DNA of 6,975 nucleotides from Opitutales bacterium (GTDB taxonomy: Bacteria; Verrucomicrobiota; Verrucomicrobiia; Opitutales; Intestinicryptomonadaceae): positions 1 through 6,975 of the forward strand of contig JAGBOM010000330.1 in the NCBI GenBank assembly GCA_017633865.1, in the 5' to 3' direction. Made by a program: the position numbers and the translations under genes. Of the stretch, positions 1 through 6,586 are shown piece after piece (position 1 is the first letter of the stretch; the number at the start of each line of letters is the position of its first letter). The notes under the pieces are model-generated. The model was not told the DNA's origin and searched no databases. It saw only the letters and a program-made list of their open reading frames with translations.

Positions 1-1
1 A

Positions 2-1252
2 TTTAAAGACTCCGCGGCCTCCGTTTCCGAAAGGCTCGCGGCTTCGGGCATGGGCTGCCGCGGCGAAGACGGCGGCTTCGGCGAAATCGGCGAAAGAATG
101 GTCGTAAACTTCGGCCCATCGCACCCGTCGACCCACGGCGTTTTGCGCATGGTTATGGAGCTTGACGGCGACATAATAAGAAAGTGCGCCCCCGTAATAG
201 GCTACCTCCACCGCGGCGACGAAAAAATCGCCGAAAACGCGACCTACAACCAGTTCATCCCCTACACCGACCGCCTCGACTACCTCGCGCCCCTTTGCAA
301 CAACATAGCGTTCGCAACCTGCGCCGAGAAAATCGCGGGCGTGGAAATTCCCGAACGCTGCGCGGCCATCAGGGTTTTGTGCTGCGAAATGTCGAGAATA
401 GCAAGCCACCTAATCGGCATCGCCGCCTACGCCATGGACGCGGGCGCGTGGACCGTCTTTATGTACGCCTTCACCCAGCGCGAAAAGCTCTACACGCTTT
501 TTGAAAGGCTTACGGGCGCGAGGCTAACGTGCTCATACGCCAGAATCGGCGGGCTCGCCCGCGACATTCCCGAAGGCTGGCTCGGCGACGTTTCAAACTT
601 CGCAAACCGCTTTTTGCCCGCCCTTGACGAGATGGACAAGCTCATAACCCGCAACAGAATCTTTATCGACAGAACCGAGGGCATCGCGATAATTTCAGCC
701 GAGGAGGCCGTAAACATGGGGCTTACCGGCGCGAATTTGAGGGCGAGCGGAGTGGCGAGCGACCTTCGCAAAGACAAGCCCTACCTTAACTACCAAAACT
801 ACGAGTTCGACGTTCCCGTGGGCTCAAAGGGCGACTGCTACGACCGCTGGCTTGTAAGGATTGAGGAAATGCGCCAGTCGGTTCGCATAATCCGCCAGGT
901 TATAGACTCGATGCCAAAGGGCGCTTGGCACATCGACAACCCGAAAATTTTCGCTCCCGAAAAGCGCGACGTGCTTACGCAGATGGAGTCGCTAATCGCG
1001 AACTTCGCGCTTACTACGCAGGGGCCGGCAATCCCCGAGGGCGAGGCGTATTTCGAGGCGGAAAACCCGAAGGGCGCGCTCGGTTTCTACATAATTAGCC
1101 GCGGCGGCGGCGTTCCGTACAGGGTGCGCATCAAGGGCCCGTCCTTCGTAAGCTTAAGCGCTCTGCCCAAAATAATGGTCGGCCACCATATTACGGACAT
1201 GCCGGTAATTCTCGGCTCTCTCGACTTTGTTTTGGGCGAGTGCGACAGATAG
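2..1252 (+). CDS. nuoD: NADH-quinone oxidoreductase subunit D (49 kDa, quinone-site subunit), 5' end probably outside the window
   Basis: Peripheral-arm subunit of complex I that, with NuoB and NuoH, forms the quinone-reduction cavity; the fold is related to the large subunit of NiFe hydrogenases but has no metal site. Near the N-terminus the signature GPSHPSTHGVLR is present (bases 113-148), carrying the quinone-site histidine loop. It is followed by YLHRGDEKIAEN, IPYTDRLDYLAP, SYARIGGLARDIP and GDCYDRWLVR, and the protein ends with the family-typical VLGECDR. The frame stays open to the left edge and the upstream codons look like coding sequence, so the true start is probably to the left of the window. 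Inside the window ATG at 50 gives 400 residues and ATG at 98 sits just before the conserved domain; neither has a convincing ribosome binding site. It ends with TAG, 20 bases before nuoE. The identity is firm, the start is not. Confidence 0.95.
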   Translation, partial: FKDSAASVSERLAASGMGCRGEDGGFGEIGERMVVNFGPSHPSTHGVLRMVMELDGDIIRKCAPVIGYLHRGDEKIAENATYNQFIPYTDRLDYLAPLCNNIAFATCAEKIAGVEIPERCAAIRVLCCEMSRIASHLIGIAAYAMDAGAWTVFMYAFTQREKLYTLFERLTGARLTCSYARIGGLARDIPEGWLGDVSNFANRFLPALDEMDKLITRNRIFIDRTEGIAIISAEEAVNMGLTGANLRASGVASDLRKDKPYLNYQNYEFDVPVGSKGDCYDRWLVRIEEMRQSVRIIRQVIDSMPKGAWHIDNPKIFAPEKRDVLTQMESLIANFALTTQGPAIPEGEAYFEAENPKGALGFYIISRGGGVPYRVRIKGPSFVSLSALPKIMVGHHITDMPVILGSLDFVLGECDR

Positions 1253-1272
1253 TTTTTTAGACGATTATCAAT

Positions 1273-1821
1273 ATGGAAATCACACAGGACTTTGAAAGGC
1301 AGGCGGACGAAATCATAGCGCAATACCCTGTAAAGCGCTCGGCCGCCATGCTTATAATGCACATGGTGCAGGAGCGGTTCGGCTATTTTGACGACGACGC
1401 CATAAAGTACGTCGCCAAAAAACTGGAAGTCGCGCCCGTAGAGGTTTACGGCATGCTTTCCTTCTACCCGATGTTTACGGACAAGCCGCGCGGCAGAATC
1501 CACATCAAGGTCTGCCGCACGCTTTCGTGCGCGCTTGCGGGCTCGATAAATTTCGCCGACGAAATATCCAAGCTCGCCGACTGCCCGGTAAACGGGACGA
1601 AGGGCGTCTATACGATAGAGTTCGTGGAATGTTTGGGCAACTGCGTAAAGGGCATAAACGTACAGGTGAACGACAAGCTTTACGAAAGCCTTAAACCGCA
1701 GGACGCCGAAAAGTTCTTTGAAACCATACGCAAGGCCGACGCCGAGGGGGCTCTCGCCCCCGCGCCGATGTCCGCAACCCCGCAGGGGGAGGGCTTCGAC
1801 TCCCCCGCCTACAAAGGATAA
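1273..1821 (+). CDS. nuoE: NADH-quinone oxidoreductase subunit E (24 kDa, 2Fe-2S N1a)
   Basis: Thioredoxin-fold ferredoxin subunit of the NADH dehydrogenase module, cytoplasmic, pairing with NuoF; its 2Fe-2S cluster N1a lies close to FMN. At 182 residues it is close to the usual length. An N-terminal helical region (about residues 5-60) leads into VEVYGMLSFYPMF, typical of the family. The four cluster ligands are visible as C81-x4-C86 (CRTLSC) and C120-x3-C124 (CLGNC); the second resembles the CLGNCDKG form of the E. coli protein. The last 25 residues or so are Ala/Pro/Gly-rich and look like a disordered tail. The gene begins 20 bases after nuoD, across a T-rich spacer with no clear Shine-Dalgarno sequence, so translation may depend on coupling to nuoD. 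It ends 6 bases before nuoF. Nothing in it looks damaged. Confidence 0.96.
   Translation: MEITQDFERQADEIIAQYPVKRSAAMLIMHMVQERFGYFDDDAIKYVAKKLEVAPVEVYGMLSFYPMFTDKPRGRIHIKVCRTLSCALAGSINFADEISKLADCPVNGTKGVYTIEFVECLGNCVKGINVQVNDKLYESLKPQDAEKFFETIRKADAEGALAPAPMSATPQGEGFDSPAYKG
1814..1818 (+). promoter_or_regulatory. Ribosome binding site for nuoF
   Basis: AAGGA lies in the last codons of nuoE, nine bases before the ATG at 1828. It supports that start, which also gives the expected NuoF N-terminus. Confidence 0.6.
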
Positions 1822-1827
1822 ATTTTT

Positions 1828-2946
1828 ATGCCGATACAGGAAAGACGAATACTTTACAGGCACATAGACGTCGAGGGCTGGAACCCCTCCATAGACTGCT
1901 ACGTTAAAAACGGCGGCTACGAAGTCTTGAAAAGCGCCGTGTCGCGCCCGCGCGCGGAGCTTTGCGAGGAGGTCTTGAAGTCGGGAATCAAGGGCAGGGG
2001 CGGCGCGGGTTTCCCGATGGGCATGAAGTGGAAGTTCCTCGACAGGAAAAGCGGCAAGCCCATATATCTGATTTGCAACGCGGACGAATCCGAGCCCGGA
2101 ACGTGCGTCGACCGCGAAATCATCTATAAAGACCCCCACCAGCTCATCGAGGGCGTTATGTGCGCGGCCTACGCAATAGACGCGAAGCAGGCTTTCATAT
2201 ACATACGCGGCGAATACATAAACGGCTACCGCATTTTAATAAACGCCATAAACGAGGCCCGCGAAAGGGGCTTTGTCGGCAAAAATATCTGCGGCTCGCA
2301 GTACTCCTGCGAAATAAACGTGACAAGGGGCGCGGGCTGCTACATCTGCGGCGAGGAAACGGGGCTTATTTCGTCGCTGGCGGGCATGAGGGCGTACCCG
2401 AGAATCAAGCCCCCGTACTTCCCCGCGGTTATGGGGCTTTACGACTGCCCGACGGTCGTAAACAACGTCAAGAGCCTTTGCTGGGTCCCGATAATATTTA
2501 AGGAGGGCGGCGAGGCCGTCTCGAAAATCGGCAACCCGAAAGATCCGGGCACATACGTTTGGGGCGTAAGCGGGCAGGTTCAAAAGCCTGGCCGCTATGA
2601 AATCGAAAGCGGCTCGGCGACTCTCGGCGAGCTTTTGTACGACCTCTGCGGGGGCCCGCTTGCGGGAAGGAGCTTTAAGGCCGTCATACCCGGTGGCTCG
2701 TCAATGAAGATTTTAAAGTGGGGCGAAACTTTTAAAGTGCCGATGCCCGACGGCTCCGCCAGGGAATGGCGGGTGGAGGACATTCCCCTCGACGGCCCGT
2801 CCCTTATGGCCTGCGGCTCGGCTCTCGGCTCGGGCGGCGTGATAGTTATGGACAACACCGTCGACATGGCCGAGGCCATGGCCAACCTCAACGCCTTTTA
2901 CGCCCACGAAAGCTGCGGCCAGGGCACTCCCTGCCGCGAGGGCTGA
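1828..2946 (+). CDS. nuoF: NADH-quinone oxidoreductase subunit F (51 kDa, FMN/NADH site), cut short by an in-frame TGA
   Basis: NuoF binds NADH and FMN, accepts hydride and passes electrons through 4Fe-4S cluster N3 into NuoG. This 372-codon segment holds the nucleotide-binding GRGGAGFPMGMKW (residues 56-68), the FMN-region NADESEPGT (84-92), IRGEY, YICGEET (172-178) and PRIKPPYFPA. The N3 motif begins at C363 but reads SCGQGTPCREG where the family has CGxCxxC, so the second ligand, position 366 (GGC at 2923-2925), is glycine. Translation then meets TGA at codon 373. The matching C-terminal part, including the fourth N3 cysteine, continues in the same frame to 3192, for a total of 453 sense codons plus two stops, near normal NuoF length. 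Other near-invariant sites also differ: V94 for Lys, A185 for Glu, K215 for Glu. Identity is certain. Whether the gene is inactive, wrongly sequenced or read through cannot be decided here. Confidence 0.93.
   Translation: MPIQERRILYRHIDVEGWNPSIDCYVKNGGYEVLKSAVSRPRAELCEEVLKSGIKGRGGAGFPMGMKWKFLDRKSGKPIYLICNADESEPGTCVDREIIYKDPHQLIEGVMCAAYAIDAKQAFIYIRGEYINGYRILINAINEARERGFVGKNICGSQYSCEINVTRGAGCYICGEETGLISSLAGMRAYPRIKPPYFPAVMGLYDCPTVVNNVKSLCWVPIIFKEGGEAVSKIGNPKDPGTYVWGVSGQVQKPGRYEIESGSATLGELLYDLCGGPLAGRSFKAVIPGGSSMKILKWGETFKVPMPDGSAREWRVEDIPLDGPSLMACGSALGSGGVIVMDNTVDMAEAMANLNAFYAHESCGQGTPCREG
2944..2946 (+). other. In-frame TGA interrupting nuoF
   Basis: Codon 373 of the nuoF frame is TGA, directly after the conserved CREG of the N3 motif and two codons before a Trp that is common at this place in the family. 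No insertion or deletion is needed to join the two parts: the frame is the same before and after. The original codon is unknown; TGC, GGA, AGA or TGG would each differ by one base. Confidence 0.9.
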
Positions 2947-3192
2947 TTGTGGATTTCAAGAATCACTAAAAGAATTTGCGCCGGCGGCGGAAGGCTTGAA
3001 GACCCAGACCTTCTTTTAAGCATAGCCGACGGCATCTGCGGGCGCACGGTTTGCGCGCACGGCGAGGGCATGGCTTGGCCGGTTCAAAGCAATGTGTCGA
3101 AATTCAAGGACGAATACCTCGCCAAAATCAGGCGCCAGCTTGCGGGCGAAGGCGCGTCGAGGCTCGACAACAACTCCTACAGGCTGATTTAG
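2947..3192 (+). pseudogene. nuoF: C-terminal part of NuoF, separated from the rest by the TGA
   Basis: These 81 codons continue the nuoF frame and encode the C-terminal helical domain that closes over cluster N3. LWISRITKRI continues the N3 helix, DPDLLLSIADGICG is the usual middle segment, and TVCAHGEGMAWPVQS carries the fourth N3 ligand (codon 409, TGC at 3052-3054) followed by the family's AWPVQS-like motif. It ends with TAG two bases before nuoG. A TTG at 2947 follows GAGGG (2938-2942) at a reasonable spacing, so reinitiation after the TGA is conceivable. That purine run is also just the coding sequence for Glu-Gly, and a fragment starting inside a cluster-binding motif would not be expected to fold by itself. 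I treat it as the detached end of nuoF rather than as a separate gene. Confidence 0.85.
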
Positions 3193-3194
3193 AT

Positions 3195-4862
3195 ATGAGC
3201 GATTTGGTAAACATAAACATAGACGGCAAGCCCTGCGCGGTTCCCGCCGGACTGAACGTCATCGAGGCCGCGAAGCTCGCGGGGGTGGAAATTCCGCATT
3301 TTTGCTACCACCCGAATTTGCAAGTGGCGGGCTCTTGCAGGCTTTGTTTGGTGTCAATCGGCACCCCCGCGCGCGACAGGGCTACGGGCGAGCCCGTTTT
3401 GAACCCCGACGGCACGCAAAAAATCGCGTTTATGCCCATGCTTGCGATTTCCTGCGGCACGAAGGTTTCGGAGGGGATGCACGTTGTAACTAACTCGCCG
3501 CAGGTGAAGGCCGCGCGCGAGGGCGTTTTGGAGTTTCTTTTGCTGAACCACCCGCTCGACTGCCCGATTTGCGACAAGGCGGGCGAATGCAAGCTTCAGG
3601 AGTACTCCGAAAATTTCGGCAGGGGGCGGTCCAGATACGTAGAGGAGAAAAACGCGAAGCCCAAGAAGGTTCCGGTAGCGGGCGGGCGCATTATGCTCGA
3701 CGCGGAAAGGTGCGTTCTTTGCTCGCGCTGCATACGCTTTTGCCGCGAAATTATAGGCCGCGACATCTTCGGCTTTATCCGCCGCGGCTCGAAAAACGAA
3801 ATCTCCGTTTACGGCGACGACGGCGGCGACTCCAACTACATTATGAACGTAGTTGACGGCTGCCCCGTGGGAGCTCTTACGGAGGCTGCGTTCAGGTTTA
3901 AAATGCGCCCGTGGTTTATGAGGGTTGTTAATTGCGTAGCGCCCGAGTCGAGCGCGGGCGTAAACACGAACGTTTGGGTTCGCGAAAATACAATATATAG
4001 AATAACCCCCCGCGCAAACCCCTTTGTAAACGACTCGTGGACGAGCGATTCTTCAAGGTACGAATACAAAATCGTAAATTCCGACCTGCGGCTTAGGCGG
4101 ATGAGGGTTGACGGAGCCCCCTGCGAGCCCGGCTACGCGCTTTCGAGAGCCGTCGACGTGTTAAAAAGCGACCCGCGCATAGCGGTTGTAGCCTCGGCGC
4201 GGCAGCCGCTCGAGGAGCAGTTTTTGTTGGCGGAGTTCGCGTCTATGGCGGGCGCGAAGGTTTACGCGGTCTCGCACTTGGGCGAGGACGACGGCTTTTT
4301 GGTGTCGGCGGACAGAACTCCGAATATGCGCGGGCTCTTCGTTTCGGGGCTGATAAAGGAGTATCCGAAGCCCGACTTGTCCGACCTCGCCGCCGAAATC
4401 CGCATGGGCAACATAAAAACGGTGCTCTGCCTCTGCGAGGACGCCACCTCTTTGGGGCTCGAGGAGAAGGATTTCAAGCTCGCAAACTTCGTATATTGCG
4501 GCGTGAACGACAGCCTTACGGCGCGCCTTGCAAAAGTCGCTCTTGCGATTTCGTCAAACTTCGAGCACGCGGGGCTTTTCATAAACAGGCAGTTCAGGCT
4601 CCAAAAGTTCGACAAGGCCGTGTGCGCGCCGAAGGGAGTCTTGGACTTTTCGGCAATCGCGGTAAAGTTTATAAACGCCTTCGGCGCGTCTTTGGCGGAG
4701 AATCCCGACATCGGGCAGCTGCGCATGCGCATTTCGGAAATGTGCCCGATTTTGCCGAAGGGCTGCGAAACGGGCGAGGGCGGAGTCGTTATAGACAGTT
4801 CCGCTTTCGCGAGCATAAAATTCCCTGAAACAAAATCTTTGCACTTTTTAGACAATGAATAG
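3195..4862 (+). CDS. nuoG: NADH-quinone oxidoreductase subunit G (75 kDa, Fe-S clusters N1b, N4, N5), short form without N7
   Basis: NuoG carries electrons from N3 in NuoF through a chain of clusters towards NuoI. The start at 3195 lies two bases after the nuoF TAG and gives the expected N-terminus for a 555-residue protein. N1b (2Fe-2S) ligands are C37, C48, C51 and C87. N5 is the His-Cys type: H119, C123, C126, C132 (HPLDCPICDKAGEC). N4 is C173, C176, C179 (CVLCSRC) with C223 (DGCPVG); C183 is an extra cysteine. The rest is a molybdopterin-oxidoreductase-like domain, which binds no cofactor in complex I. Where some relatives have the N7 cysteines, this protein has A249, S252, V256 and S284. 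It is much shorter than E. coli NuoG (about 900 residues), mostly in the C-terminal domain. The stop overlaps nuoH by 8 bases. Confidence 0.95.
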   Translation: MSDLVNINIDGKPCAVPAGLNVIEAAKLAGVEIPHFCYHPNLQVAGSCRLCLVSIGTPARDRATGEPVLNPDGTQKIAFMPMLAISCGTKVSEGMHVVTNSPQVKAAREGVLEFLLLNHPLDCPICDKAGECKLQEYSENFGRGRSRYVEEKNAKPKKVPVAGGRIMLDAERCVLCSRCIRFCREIIGRDIFGFIRRGSKNEISVYGDDGGDSNYIMNVVDGCPVGALTEAAFRFKMRPWFMRVVNCVAPESSAGVNTNVWVRENTIYRITPRANPFVNDSWTSDSSRYEYKIVNSDLRLRRMRVDGAPCEPGYALSRAVDVLKSDPRIAVVASARQPLEEQFLLAEFASMAGAKVYAVSHLGEDDGFLVSADRTPNMRGLFVSGLIKEYPKPDLSDLAAEIRMGNIKTVLCLCEDATSLGLEEKDFKLANFVYCGVNDSLTARLAKVALAISSNFEHAGLFINRQFRLQKFDKAVCAPKGVLDFSAIAVKFINAFGASLAENPDIGQLRMRISEMCPILPKGCETGEGGVVIDSSAFASIKFPETKSLHFLDNE

Positions 4863-6033
4863 CTTTGAAATATTTTTGGCGGCGCAAACTTCGGGCGCGG
4901 CCGGCTGGATTGCCGAGAGGGCGTCTTTGTCGGGCGTGGACGGCGCGGGCGCGGCGGCCTTGTATTTGGCGCTAAAAATCGTTTTCGGCGTCGCGGCGAT
5001 AGGGGTTGTGATGTGCTTTGCCGCCCTTAGCGTGGTGGTGGAGAGAAAGGTGGCGGGCTTTATCCAGGGCAGGTTCGGGCCGAACTCCACATACATTCCA
5101 TATTTAATGCTTGTGCCCGTAGTGGGCAAGACGCTGAGAAGGCTGGGGCTTATGCAGCTTGTGGCCGACGGCCTAAAATTCCTTTTCAAGGAGGAGCCCC
5201 TGCCCGGGCACGTCAACAAATTTTGGTACACGCTGGCCCCGATAATTTCGCTTTCGCCCGTTCTTATATGCGCGTGCGTCGTGCCCTTCGGCGTGTTTGA
5301 GCACGGCGGGAAGGCGACGGCATTGGCGGCGGCGAATTTCGATTTAAGCCTGCTTTTCATAACAGTGCTGGGCTCTCTCGGCGTTTACGGGGCGGTGCTG
5401 GCGGGCTGGTCTTCAAACAGCAAATTCTCGTATTTGGGCGGCATAAGGGCGGGAGCCCAGATGATAAGCTACGAGCTTGTTATGGCTCTTTCTCTCGCCC
5501 CCGTTTTGATGTGGATTGCCCCGCGCGTTTCAAGCCCCTTCAACCTTTTTGAAATAGGGATGTCGCAGAGCGGAATGTGGAACATCTTCGCCCAGCCGCT
5601 TTCGGCGCTTTTGTTTTTGCTCGCGCTGTTCGCCGAGACGAACCGCCAGCCCTTCGACATGGCCGAGAGCGAGACAGACCTTGTAAGCGGCTTTCACACC
5701 GAGTACGGCAGCTTTAAGTTCGGGCTTTTCTTCGTCGGCGAATACGGGCACATGGTTGTGGGATCTTCAGTTTTCATTTGCGTCTTTTTGGGCGCGTGGA
5801 GCCCGCTTCCGGGGCTTTCGTGGCCGCTTGAATGGGGCGCGTGGTGCGGGGTTTTGTCGTTTTTGACGTTTATACTAAAAATACTCGCGATGATATTTTT
5901 CTTCGTGTGGGTGCGCTGGACGCTGCCCCGCTTCAGGTACGACCACGTTATGAATTTAAGCTGGGGCAAGCTTCTGCCTTTGGCGCTCGCGAATTTCGCG
6001 GCGTACATGGTTTTGGCCTGCTTTATAAAATAA
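4855..6033 (+). CDS. nuoH: NADH-quinone oxidoreductase subunit H (ND1 homologue)
   Basis: Integral membrane subunit that joins the peripheral arm to the membrane arm and lines the quinone entry channel. The signature ERKVAGFIQGRFGPN is at residues 63-77, after a long hydrophobic helix (about 36-62). GLMQLVADGLKFLFKEE is at 98-114. The acidic loop facing the quinone cavity, AETNRQPFDMAESETDLVSG, spans 260-279 and is followed by HTEY. Hydrophobic segments continue to the C-terminus, consistent with the roughly eight helices of the family. At 392 residues it is longer than E. coli NuoH (325), because of an N-terminal extension of about 30 residues and about 15 extra residues between GPN77 and G98. 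Its ATG lies within the end of nuoG and no strong ribosome binding site precedes it, so translational coupling to nuoG is likely. Confidence 0.96.
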   Translation: MNSFEIFLAAQTSGAAGWIAERASLSGVDGAGAAALYLALKIVFGVAAIGVVMCFAALSVVVERKVAGFIQGRFGPNSTYIPYLMLVPVVGKTLRRLGLMQLVADGLKFLFKEEPLPGHVNKFWYTLAPIISLSPVLICACVVPFGVFEHGGKATALAAANFDLSLLFITVLGSLGVYGAVLAGWSSNSKFSYLGGIRAGAQMISYELVMALSLAPVLMWIAPRVSSPFNLFEIGMSQSGMWNIFAQPLSALLFLLALFAETNRQPFDMAESETDLVSGFHTEYGSFKFGLFFVGEYGHMVVGSSVFICVFLGAWSPLPGLSWPLEWGAWCGVLSFLTFILKILAMIFFFVWVRWTLPRFRYDHVMNLSWGKLLPLALANFAAYMVLACFIK

Positions 6034-6036
6034 GGG
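6032..6036 (+). promoter_or_regulatory. Ribosome binding site for nuoI
   Basis: AAGGG overlaps the nuoH stop codon and lies seven bases before the ATG at 6044, supporting that start. Confidence 0.6.
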
Positions 6037-6043
6037 ATTTTTT

Positions 6044-6586
6044 ATGGCGATAGTTGTTGTTGAAAGAAAAAAGCTCTCGTTTTGGGAAAGGACGTATCTT
6101 CCGCAGATAGCCGGCGGGCTTTGGATAACCCTCAAAAACCTTTTTAGAAAAAAGGTAACGCTCGAGTATCCCGAGCAGAGGCCTGCGCTGCCCGCAAGGT
6201 ACAGGGGCGCGCCAACCCTCGTAAAAGACCCCGACGGCCGCGAAAAGTGCGTGTCGTGCCAGCTTTGCGAATTCGTCTGCCCGCCCAAGGCCATAAGGGT
6301 AAGCCCGGGCGCGATAGCGGAGGGCTCGCCCTATTCGCACATCGAAAAGGCCCCCGCGAAATTTGAAATAAACATGGCCCGCTGCATATTTTGCGGCTTG
6401 TGCCAGGAGGCCTGCCCCGAAAGCGCGATAGTCCTCCAAAAGGAATTTTCCGTAAACGGCTTCGACAGAAAGTCGTTCATCCGCGGCAAGGCCGACCTTT
6501 ATGAGAAAGGCGGCGTTCTGCCCGACAACGTTATGAAGTGGCGCAAGGCAAGCCTTAACGCCGAAAAATCGAAAGGAGGCCGCTAA
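6044..6586 (+). CDS. nuoI: NADH-quinone oxidoreductase subunit I (TYKY subunit, 4Fe-4S N6a and N6b)
   Basis: Ferredoxin-like subunit at the membrane interface that relays electrons from NuoG to the terminal cluster N2 in NuoB. The protein has 180 residues, a usual length. An amphipathic N-terminal region (about residues 13-37, with GGLWITLKNLF) is the typical membrane-surface helix. Two complete 4Fe-4S motifs follow: C69-x2-C72-x2-C75-x3-C79-P (CVSCQLCEFVCP) and C114-x2-C117-x2-C120-x3-C124-P (CIFCGLCQEACP). Each CP cysteine closes the cluster of the other motif, as in 8Fe ferredoxins. The C-terminal tail is basic. The gene lies 10 bases after nuoH with a good ribosome binding site, and its TAA shares one base with the ATG of nuoJ. 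All cluster ligands are intact, in contrast to nuoF. Confidence 0.97.
   Translation: MAIVVVERKKLSFWERTYLPQIAGGLWITLKNLFRKKVTLEYPEQRPALPARYRGAPTLVKDPDGREKCVSCQLCEFVCPPKAIRVSPGAIAEGSPYSHIEKAPAKFEINMARCIFCGLCQEACPESAIVLQKEFSVNGFDRKSFIRGKADLYEKGGVLPDNVMKWRKASLNAEKSKGGR
6574..6579 (+). promoter_or_regulatory. Strong ribosome binding site for nuoJ
   Basis: AGGAGG, within AAAGGAGG at the end of nuoI, lies six bases before the ATG at 6586. It is the best Shine-Dalgarno match in the window and fixes the nuoJ start. Confidence 0.75.

Noticed and set aside
1253..1272. The T-run after nuoD as a possible terminator.
   Set aside because: I see no GC-rich stem in front of it and the operon clearly continues 20 bases later.
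1087..2139. A 350-codon open frame on the minus strand opposite nuoD, nuoE and nuoF.
   Set aside because: It spans the junctions of three clearly real genes and its translation shows no recognisable domain. Long antisense frames are common opposite GC-rich genes because stop codons are rare there.
2944..2946. A genome-wide reassigned code with TGA read as Gly or Trp.
   Set aside because: Only one in-frame TGA occurs in about 2,300 codons, while Trp and Gly use standard codons everywhere. A reassigned code would give many.
2944..2990. Selenocysteine insertion at the nuoF TGA. A small hairpin can be drawn just downstream (GTGGATT with AATCAC, one bulged G, loop TCAAG).
   Set aside because: The stem is short, and the loop and bulge do not resemble the bacterial SECIS element with its bulged U and GU in the loop. 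The position is not a known Sec or cluster-ligand site in NuoF.
3051..3194. A longer start for nuoG inside the end of nuoF.
   Set aside because: The extra 48 codons overlap well-conserved NuoF sequence in another frame and are basic and low in complexity. The ATG at 3195 gives the normal NuoG N-terminus.
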